Below are positions 52,263 to 59,303 of a stretch of 64,000 nucleotides of DNA, in pieces. The notes beneath the pieces were generated by a model. The model had not been told where the DNA came from. It was given only the letters and a program-made list of their open reading frames with translations, and did not search any database. The stretch covers positions 1 to 64,000 of the forward strand of contig JAYRJQ010000012.1 of NCBI GenBank assembly GCA_041906185.1. The letters run 5' to 3'. Source of the DNA: Roseateles_B sp041906185. GTDB lineage: Bacteria; Pseudomonadota; Gammaproteobacteria; Burkholderiales; Burkholderiaceae_C. Every line of letters starts with the position of its first letter. Position 1 is the stretch's first letter. A program made the position numbers and the translations under genes.

Positions 52263-55200
52263 TCAGGGCACGGACCGCGTGACCCGGCGTGCCTCCAGCA
52301 GCGCCAGGTGCCAGTCCATCCCCAGCCGGCGCAGCGGCGGCTCGGCCGCCTCCAGCTGCTGGAACGCGCCGGCCGTGTCGCCCTGCAGCAGCAGCACGTC
52401 GGCCTCGCACAGGCGGTTGAGCGCCGTCTCGTGCAGCGAGCCCCGGCGCTTCGCGAGGGCCTGGGCCAGGGCGAGGTAGTGCGAGGGCGGCCGGGTGCCG
52501 TGCCCACGCGCGGCGGCCACGGCCAGCGCACGCAGGGCGGTCGGGGCGCCCAGCAGGTCTCCCTCGCGTGAGCGACGCAGGGCGAGGGCGGCCTGGCGGC
52601 GCATCGTCGCGTAGTGGCCCAGCTCGGCATGGGCCTCGGCCAGCCAGCCGTGCAGCAGCGAGCCGAAGAGGCGCTTGTGCCGCGCATGCAGCCAGTGCGT
52701 GGCCTCTTCCAGCGACTGCAGCGCGCGCAGCTGGGCGTCGCTTCCCGGCGCGCTCTGGCGCCACTGGGCGCGGCTCAGCAGCGCGCGACTCATGCCGAAG
52801 ACATAGAGATTGCGCACCCGCTGGGCGATCTGCACGGCCTGACTCGCCAACTGCTGGGCCGCCTGCCACTGCCCCTGCCACAGCTGGACGAGGGCCTGCA
52901 GGCACAGCACCGAGCCCTCGACCTCGTGGCCGGCGCCGAGAATGGCCTGGCGCGCCTCGGCAAAGCACTCGTCGGCTTCCGCGAAGGTGCCCCAGTCGCC
53001 CAGCACCGCCGCCTTGCAGGCGAGCGCATAGGCCGAACCCACCGCGGGGCGGCTGCCGCTGCGATGCTGGCGCTTGACGGCGATGGCCGCGTCGAGCAGG
53101 TCCACGGCGGCCTCGTAGTGGCAGGCCGCCGCCAGCGCCTGACCGAGCGTCGCCTGCGCCTGCACGAGCATGGCCGGCCAGGGGCTCGCGCGCGGGTCGG
53201 CCCCCGCCTCGGCGCTGAGGCGCTCCAGGCCGAGCAGCGCCTCGCGCAGGTCCGCCACGGCGGGCTGGGTCATGCCCAGGGCGTAGGCCACGTAGCCGCG
53301 CCAGAAAAGAGCCAGCGTCTGGGTGGCGTGGTCCTGGCGGCGGCGGGCCTGCTCCCAGCCCTGGTCGAAGTAGCTCAGGTCCTCCGGGGACGGATCGAAG
53401 ACGCAGGAGAGGCCCAGCCGCTGCAGGATGCGCACCTGGCTGGCGTAGCCGTCCGGGCCGTCCGGCGCCTCGGCGCTGCGGGCGAGGGCGTCCAGGGCCG
53501 TGCGGTAGAAGTGCTGGGCGCGGTCCGGCGCGGCGCCCTGTTCGGCGTGGGCGCCCGCCTGCTCGGCATGGTGGGCGGCCTGCGGCCATTCGCCGGCCTG
53601 CGCGTGGTGATAGGCCAGGGCAGCCTGCCAGCCGGCCCAGTCGCTCGTCGCGCCCTCGGCGTCCTGGGGCTGGGTCTCCAGGAGGATGGCGGCAATGCGG
53701 CCGTGCAGCTCGCGCCGCTGCGGGGCGCCGACGAGCTGGTACACCACCTCCCGCGTGATGCCATGCTTGAAGCGCAGCTGCCCCGGCGTCTGGGCGGGGT
53801 AGAGCAGGTCCTGCTGGTCGAGCCGGGTCAGGGCGTCGAGGCAGTCCTCGCCGCACAGGCGCTGCAGCAGCCACATCGGCAGGTGCGTGCCGATCACGGC
53901 GGCCGTCTTCAGCAGCAGCAGCTCGTTCTCGGGCAGACGCTCCAGCCGTGCCTCGACCAGGCCGCGCAGCCAGGGCAGCTCGAGCCCTGCCCAGGCGCCG
54001 CGGGTGGGGCGGGGCTCTTCCAGGCGCTGCGCCAGCTGACCGGGCGGCAGCTGGGCGGCGCAGTGGCACAGCTCCTCGATGTAGAGCGGATTGCCGCCGC
54101 CCTGGGCATGGATGCGCTCGACGAGGAAGGGGTGCAAGCCGGGCAGCAGCTGGTTCACCGCCGGGCGGCAGTCCTCCAGCGACAGCGGGCCGAGGGGCAG
54201 GGTGTGGAAGTCGCGCCGCGCCTGCAGCGGGCCCAGCTCCGCCTGCCGGCTCGTCAGCAGGACCAGCAGCGGCAGCCGGGTCTGGCGCAGCAGCTGCTCC
54301 AGGATCTGCTGGCTGGCCTGGTCCGCCCACTGCCAGTCGTCGAGGAAGACCAGCTGCGGCTGCTGACGGCCCAGGGCCTGGAAGAGCGCCGGCACGCGCG
54401 GCAACCAGTCCCGCCAGGACTGCGCCGTGCCGCGCGGGTGCTCTTGCGGGCGCAGGGCCTCGAGCCAGGCGGCCGCGTCGCCCTGCAGCTCGGGCGGCAG
54501 CGCCTGCAGCAGGGCCGCGAGGTCCGGCGCCGTGGGCAGCTGGTCCTGCGGACTGAGCCCCGGCTGGCCGAAGCAGGCGCGCAGCAGCTGCATCCAGGGC
54601 TGCATGAGCTCGCCATGGAGATGGCTGTCGCAGTAGCCGCGGTGGATGCGCCAGCCCTCGCGATGGGCGTGGGCGATCAGCGCTTCGCACAGCCGGGTCT
54701 TGCCCAGCCCCGGAGAGCCGTGCACGAGGGCGGCACGCGGCCCGTTCTCGGCCGCCAGATGCAGCTGCTCGCGCAGCGCCTGCAGCTCGGGCTCGCGCCC
54801 CGCGAAGGGCAGGGCGCCCTGGCGGACGCGCGCCTCCAGCCGGGTCAGGATCTGGCCGCGCCGGGTGATGCAGACGGCCGCCAAGGCTTCCGCGAGGCCG
54901 CGCAGGCGCAGGGGCTGGACGGGGCGGTGCTCGAACTGGTGCAGCTCCGGGCCGAGCGCCGCCTGGCTCACCCAGACCTCGCCCGGGCCGGCGTGCTCGC
55001 ACAGGCGCGCCGCGACGTTGGGCGGCTCGCCCAGCAGGTCCAGGCGCCCCCGCTCGAAGTCCCCCTCGACCACGAGCGTCAGCCCGGCGTGGATGCCGCT
55101 GTGCATCTGCAGGGGCGGCTTGGCCGGGCCCGCGGCGGTGCGCAGCCGTGCCACGCCGGCGTGCAGGTCCAGCGCCGCTTCGGTCGCGCGGCGGGCGATG

Positions 55201-55445
55201 TCCTCGCCGCCCTGGGGGTAGCCGAACACCGCCAGCATCCCGTCGCCCTGCAGACGCACGATCAGCCCCTGGTGCTTGGTGACGGCCTGGCGGCAGATCT
55301 CGCGGACGCGGGCGAGCAGCTCGAGATAGTCCTCGGCCTCGAGGCGGGCCGCGAGCTGGCTGGACTCGCTGAGGTCACTGAAGAGGACCGCCAGATGCAG
55401 ACGCCTGGCGGATTCCTGCTCATGCGGGCTCGGTGGCTTGGACAC
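52263..55445 (-). CDS. Class III nucleotide cyclase fused to a STAND-type ATPase and TPR-like repeats
   Basis: A 1060-aa protein. Residues ~15-200 are a class III adenylate/guanylate cyclase: metal Asp24 in LAVLFSDLSESS and Asp68 in LQGDGMLAVFGYP, and Asn143/Arg147 in GEPPNVAARL, so the domain should be catalytic. An AAA/NACHT-like ATPase follows with Walker A GSPGLGKTRLC (243-253) and Walker B QLVFLDDWQWAD (365-). The long C-terminal part is helical repeats (ALGRQQ-type, AHHAEQAGAHAEQGAAPDRA, YLALAQALAKRRGSLHETAL). This is the architecture of cyclase-ATPase regulators of the LuxR-like/MalT-like kind. Starts with GTG at 55445 (complement CAC). It is convergent with the DyP-P450 gene, 21 bp apart. 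The signal sensed is unknown. Confidence 0.9.
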   Translation of the reverse strand: MSKPPSPHEQESARRLHLAVLFSDLSESSQLAARLEAEDYLELLARVREICRQAVTKHQGLIVRLQGDGMLAVFGYPQGGEDIARRATEAALDLHAGVARLRTAAGPAKPPLQMHSGIHAGLTLVVEGDFERGRLDLLGEPPNVAARLCEHAGPGEVWVSQAALGPELHQFEHRPVQPLRLRGLAEALAAVCITRRGQILTRLEARVRQGALPFAGREPELQALREQLHLAAENGPRAALVHGSPGLGKTRLCEALIAHAHREGWRIHRGYCDSHLHGELMQPWMQLLRACFGQPGLSPQDQLPTAPDLAALLQALPPELQGDAAAWLEALRPQEHPRGTAQSWRDWLPRVPALFQALGRQQPQLVFLDDWQWADQASQQILEQLLRQTRLPLLVLLTSRQAELGPLQARRDFHTLPLGPLSLEDCRPAVNQLLPGLHPFLVERIHAQGGGNPLYIEELCHCAAQLPPGQLAQRLEEPRPTRGAWAGLELPWLRGLVEARLERLPENELLLLKTAAVIGTHLPMWLLQRLCGEDCLDALTRLDQQDLLYPAQTPGQLRFKHGITREVVYQLVGAPQRRELHGRIAAILLETQPQDAEGATSDWAGWQAALAYHHAQAGEWPQAAHHAEQAGAHAEQGAAPDRAQHFYRTALDALARSAEAPDGPDGYASQVRILQRLGLSCVFDPSPEDLSYFDQGWEQARRRQDHATQTLALFWRGYVAYALGMTQPAVADLREALLGLERLSAEAGADPRASPWPAMLVQAQATLGQALAAACHYEAAVDLLDAAIAVKRQHRSGSRPAVGSAYALACKAAVLGDWGTFAEADECFAEARQAILGAGHEVEGSVLCLQALVQLWQGQWQAAQQLASQAVQIAQRVRNLYVFGMSRALLSRAQWRQSAPGSDAQLRALQSLEEATHWLHARHKRLFGSLLHGWLAEAHAELGHYATMRRQAALALRRSREGDLLGAPTALRALAVAAARGHGTRPPSHYLALAQALAKRRGSLHETALNRLCEADVLLLQGDTAGAFQQLEAAEPPLRRLGMDWHLALLEARRVTRSVP

Positions 55446-55607
55446 GACGGCGCTGACTCCCTGCTGGCGGGGACAGGTCTTGCCGCGTGGACCCGCGACT
55501 GGGCGTCCTGCCCCGGTGCCGCGCAGTATGCGGGCGTCCGCGCTGAACGTCCACCGTAGAGCCTGACAGAGGTGACGTCGCGCCGCGGAGGCGGGAAGGC
55601 CGGGACC

Positions 55608-57476
55608 TCAGTCCTCCAGCTCGAAGATCTGGGCCGAGCGCGCCGGCAGGGCCAGGTGTTGCCCCAGCGTGCCGCGGCGGCCGCTCATGACCTCATGCCA
55701 GCGCTGCCCGGCGCGCAGCATCTCGGGGTAGCGGTCGACGGCCAGGCGGCCGTCCTGCTCGCCCTTGTGCAGGACCAGCATCAGCGTGCGGGCCCCCAAC
55801 TGCCGGAACAGCACATAGGCGCCGTCCTTCGGGCTGTAGTGGACGAGCCGCCCCTCGTGGATCGCGGGCTGCTGGCGGCGCCAGTTCAGCAGGCGCCGCA
55901 ACCAGTCCTGCGCCTCGCGCTGGCGGGGGGTGAGCCCCTCGCCGGTGAACGCATTGACCGGGTCGCCAGCCCAGCCGCCGGGGAAGTCGCCGCGCACGGC
56001 CCCGTCGTCCCGCTCGCGCGGGCTCGTGAGCAGCACCTCGGAGCCGTAGAAGAACTGCGGGATCCGCCGCGTCATCGCCAGGTAGGCCGTGGCCATCTTG
56101 TAGAGCGCGAGGTCCTCGCGCAGGGCGGCGATCACGCGCGGCGTGTCGTGGTTGCCCTCGAAGACGACGAGCCGCGCCGGGTCGGGGTAGACGAAGTCGT
56201 GGGCCAGCGCCTCGTAGAGCCGGGTGAAGCCCGTGGCGTTGCCGTCGGGCTCGGTCAGTGCCGCCAGCAGCGCCTCGTGCAGCGGGAAGTCCATCATGCT
56301 GGGCATGTGGGAGACGTAGCCGTCGTGGTTGCGCTTGCCGCGCTGCCAGTAGGCGACGACGGCCGGGTGCGGGCTCCATTCCTCGCCGACCATGTTCAGC
56401 CGCGGGTACTCCTCGAGCAGGCGCGCGCTCCAGCGGGCGAGGAAGGCCTTGTCGGAGTAGGAGTAGGTGTCGGTGCGGACGCCGCTGAGGCCGGCGTACT
56501 CGATCCACCAGAGGCTGTTCTGCACCAGGTAGTTCGCGAGCACCGGCTGGCGCTGGTTGAGGTCCGGCATGTTGGGCGTGAACCAGCCGTCCGTGAAGGC
56601 GCGGCGGTCGCTGTCGGCGGCATAGGGGTCCTGCACGGACAGGCGGGCGTGGCTGGTCTCGGTGTAGGTGGGCCACTGGTTGAGCCAGTCGCGCGTCGGG
56701 AGGTCGCGCATCCACCAGTGCCCGGCGCCGATGTGGTTGAGCACGATGTCCTGGATCACGCCCAGGCCCTTCGCCCGGGCCTCGCCGACGAAGGCGCGGA
56801 AGTCCTCGTTGCTGCCGAAGCGCGGGTCGATGCGGTAGAGGTCGGTGCTGGCGTAGCCGTGGTAGCTGTATTCGGCGCCGTTGTTCTCGGTGAGCGGCGT
56901 GGGCCAGATCTGCGTGAAGCCCATGCCGGCGATGTAGTCCAGGTGCTGGCGCATGCCGGCGAGATTGCCGCCGTGGCGCCCGCCGGGCAGGCCGCGGCGC
57001 TCGCCTTCCTTCATGCCGGCGGGCGCCGGGGCGGGCAGGCCCTGTGCGAAGCGGTCCGGCACGATGAGGTAGATCGCATCCTGCGGGCCGAAGCCCTGGC
57101 GCTGCGCCGAGCCGGGCGCGCGGGCCTGCAGCGGATAGGGGTGCAGCAGCACCCGCTGCGCGCCGTCCAGCAGCTCGAGGGGGACATCACCGGGGTGGGC
57201 GTCGGGCGCGATCTCGAGGTCCAGCACCAGGTAGTTCGGGCTCTCGAGGCGCTGCTGGCCCCGCAGCGTCACGCCCGGGTACGCCACGCGCGCCTGCAGC
57301 CGCCCGATGCCTTCGCCGTGCAGCATCAGCTGCAGACCGGGCTGCTTCATGCCCACCCACCAGGAGCGGGGTTCGATGTGGTCCAGTGTCATGGCGTGGG
57401 TGCTGCTGAGGAAGGCCAGGCCGAGCGCAAGAAGGCTGCGGCGCAGGACATGGGGCAGGGCGGTGCGCAAGGGCAT
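55608..57476 (-). CDS. Exported GH13 neopullulanase/cyclomaltodextrinase (SusA-like)
   Basis: A 622-aa enzyme. Signal peptide LRRSLLALGLAFLSSTHA; an N-terminal cyclomaltodextrinase beta-domain (LDHIEPRSWWVGMKQPGLQL, PNYLVLDLEIAPDAHPGDVP); then the (beta/alpha)8 barrel with IQDIVLNHIGAGHWWM, GVRTDTYSYSDKAFLARWSA (nucleophile Asp), LNMVGEEWSPHP (acid/base Glu) and VVFEGNHDTPRVIAALREDL (third Asp). It hydrolyses alpha-1,4 links in cyclodextrins, pullulan or maltodextrin. The start MPLRTALPH at 57476 was taken because it opens the signal peptide. It follows the next GH13 gene by 40 bp on the same strand, so they share an operon. Confidence 0.92.
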   Translation of the reverse strand: MPLRTALPHVLRRSLLALGLAFLSSTHAMTLDHIEPRSWWVGMKQPGLQLMLHGEGIGRLQARVAYPGVTLRGQQRLESPNYLVLDLEIAPDAHPGDVPLELLDGAQRVLLHPYPLQARAPGSAQRQGFGPQDAIYLIVPDRFAQGLPAPAPAGMKEGERRGLPGGRHGGNLAGMRQHLDYIAGMGFTQIWPTPLTENNGAEYSYHGYASTDLYRIDPRFGSNEDFRAFVGEARAKGLGVIQDIVLNHIGAGHWWMRDLPTRDWLNQWPTYTETSHARLSVQDPYAADSDRRAFTDGWFTPNMPDLNQRQPVLANYLVQNSLWWIEYAGLSGVRTDTYSYSDKAFLARWSARLLEEYPRLNMVGEEWSPHPAVVAYWQRGKRNHDGYVSHMPSMMDFPLHEALLAALTEPDGNATGFTRLYEALAHDFVYPDPARLVVFEGNHDTPRVIAALREDLALYKMATAYLAMTRRIPQFFYGSEVLLTSPRERDDGAVRGDFPGGWAGDPVNAFTGEGLTPRQREAQDWLRRLLNWRRQQPAIHEGRLVHYSPKDGAYVLFRQLGARTLMLVLHKGEQDGRLAVDRYPEMLRAGQRWHEVMSGRRGTLGQHLALPARSAQIFELED

Positions 57477-57516
57477 GGAGTCACCATTCTCGGACAGGCA
57501 GGACGGGCTGCGGGGA

Positions 57517-59163
57517 TCAGAGCAGCCGGTAGACGGCGAACGACTGCGGCGGCAGCTGCAGCGCCCCGGCGCGCACGGGGCGGCGGGGCTGTGCGCGGCT
57601 GCGGTGGTCCAGGCGGCCCTGGGCGGCGCTTTGCAGCACGGGCTGCAGGCGCCGGGACGGGTCCACGCCGGCCGGCTGACCCTGCCAGGGCTCGGTTCCG
57701 TAGTTGATGAGCACCAGCAAGACCTGACCCTGGCCGCCCGCGCCGTGGCCAGCACCGCGGCTGGCCTCCACGCGGCGCTGGAAGCCGATCACGTGGCCGG
57801 AGTGGAAGGCCTGGCTGTAGTCGCCGGCGCGCAGGGCGGGTTGAGACTTGCGCAGGGCGATCAGGGCCTTGTAGTGGTTGAGCAGCGAGCCGGGATCGCG
57901 CGCCTGCGCGGCCGCGTTGTGCGTGCCGGCATTCGGAGCCACGGCGCGGAAGGGCTGGCCGCTCGTGAAACCGCCCTCGGCCGTCCAGCTCATGGGCGCG
58001 CGCAGCGGCACGTCTCCCGGGCCGGCGACGCCGGCCATGCCGATCTCCTCGCCGTAGTAGAGGAAGGGAATGCCGGGCATCAGCAGGTACGTGGCGGCGG
58101 CGAGCCGGTAGCGGGCCTCGTCGCCCGCCAGCTGGTCCCAGACGCGAGCGCCAGCGAAGATGTCGTGGTTGGCCAGCATCGTGGCCATGTTCAGCGGCGT
58201 GTGCTCGAAGTGCGTGACGAGGGGCTGCAGGGCGGCCTCCTCGCCCCGCGCCGCCTGCAGGATCAGCCGCTCCAGGCCGAAGTCGAAGGCGCTGCCGCAC
58301 ACCTCGGCGCTGGCGTAGACGGTGGGGCTGGCCGTGGCTTCGCAGACGCTGAAGCGGCCGGGCTGGCTGCGGATCAAGCGCGCGAAGTCCGCCGTCAGGG
58401 CGCGGCTCTCGGGCTGGTCGTTCCAGTCCCGGGCGCTGTTCTCGATGAGATGCGGCACGGCGTCCAGGCGGAAGCCGTCCAGGCCGCGGTCCAGCCAGAA
58501 GCGCAGGCTCTCGCGGTGGTAGTCCACGACGGCCGGATTGCGCAGGTTGAAGTCCGGCATGTGCGGGCCGAAGGTCGCGAAGAAGCGGGCGCTGTCGCTG
58601 GCCTGGCCGGGCAGGGCGTACCAGGGGTTGTGGCCCCAGATGTCCCAGTCCTTGAGGTCCGCGGGGGCGGGGTCCCGCCAGACGTACCAGTCGCGCCACG
58701 GCGACTGCGGATTCGTCAGGCTGTCCTGGAACCAGGGGTGCTGGCTGGCGCTGTGGTTGAGGATGTAGTCCATCACCACGCCGATGCCGCGCCGGTGGGC
58801 CTCGCGCACGAAGGCATCGAAGTCGGCCAGGCTGCCGTAGTCCGGCTCGATGTCGCGGAAGTCCGTGATGGCGTAGCCGTGGTCGTGGTCGGCGCTGCGG
58901 GTGATGGGCATGAGCCACAGGCCCGTCACGCCCAGCTGCTGCAGATAGTCCAGGCGGCGCGTGAGGCCGCGCAGGTCCCCGATGCCGTCGCCGTCGCTGT
59001 CCTGGTAGGCCCGGACGAAGACCTCCATGAAGACGCCCTGCGACCAGCCGGCCGGGGGGGCCGAGGCCCGCGCCGGCGCCGGCGAGGTGGCGGGGGCCGC
59101 CGTGGCGCACAGCGCCAGACTGCCGATCAAGATCGAAAAAATGTTCTTGTAGTTCAAATACAT
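57517..59163 (-). CDS. Exported GH13 alpha-amylase/alpha-glucosidase-like enzyme
   Basis: A 548-aa enzyme. The signal peptide is MYLNYKNIFSILIGSLALCA, followed by TAAPATS. Barrel motifs: VVMDYILNHSASQHPWF, DGFRLDAVPHLIEN (nucleophile), RFSVCEATASPTVYASAE (Glu) and MATMLANHDIFAGA (Asp). PWRDWYVWRDP and GHNPWYALPGQ fit oligo-1,6-glucosidase/trehalose-synthase-like GH13 (subfamilies 16/31/36), but secretion and length favour an amylase or glucosidase. There is an A/P-rich spacer after the signal peptide. Upstream are a good promoter and the divergent pullulanase. Confidence 0.9.
   Translation of the reverse strand: MYLNYKNIFSILIGSLALCATAAPATSPAPARASAPPAGWSQGVFMEVFVRAYQDSDGDGIGDLRGLTRRLDYLQQLGVTGLWLMPITRSADHDHGYAITDFRDIEPDYGSLADFDAFVREAHRRGIGVVMDYILNHSASQHPWFQDSLTNPQSPWRDWYVWRDPAPADLKDWDIWGHNPWYALPGQASDSARFFATFGPHMPDFNLRNPAVVDYHRESLRFWLDRGLDGFRLDAVPHLIENSARDWNDQPESRALTADFARLIRSQPGRFSVCEATASPTVYASAEVCGSAFDFGLERLILQAARGEEAALQPLVTHFEHTPLNMATMLANHDIFAGARVWDQLAGDEARYRLAAATYLLMPGIPFLYYGEEIGMAGVAGPGDVPLRAPMSWTAEGGFTSGQPFRAVAPNAGTHNAAAQARDPGSLLNHYKALIALRKSQPALRAGDYSQAFHSGHVIGFQRRVEASRGAGHGAGGQGQVLLVLINYGTEPWQGQPAGVDPSRRLQPVLQSAAQGRLDHRSRAQPRRPVRAGALQLPPQSFAVYRLL
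57717..57730 (+). repeat. Dispersed repeat GCAAGACCTGACCC, copy 5
   Basis: Exact 14-mer, antisense to the amylase gene, where it encodes QGQVLLV. With copy 4 it shares 16 bases including the following TG. Confidence 0.75.
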
Positions 59164-59210
59164 GATCTGCGGCCACTCGCGGGGCTGAGCGGGATGAATG
59201 ATTGCGGCTG

Positions 59211-59273
59211 AGAATAGTTGGAAATCTGCTTGCTGAAAACCCAGGTATTTTGCGGATGTAGTTTTGCTACTAT
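59211..59273. promoter_or_regulatory. Divergent promoters between the GH13 operon and the pullulanase gene
   Basis: Toward the minus strand: TTTTCA (complement of 59234-59239), 17 bp, TATTCT (complement of 59211-59216), 47 bp before the amylase ATG. Toward the plus strand: an extended -10 TGCTACTAT (59265-59273) reads into the pullulanase, 30 bp before its ATG. The 140-bp gap is distinctly AT-richer than the rest of the locus. Confidence 0.6.
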
Positions 59274-59303
59274 TTCTTGTCTTCCAGCCCGCCGAACCCT
59301 CCC

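Noticed and set aside
52614..55559. 981-aa plus-strand frame opposite the cyclase-ATPase gene
   Set aside because: Shadow of the cyclase gene; Leu/Gln/Arg-rich without domain signals.
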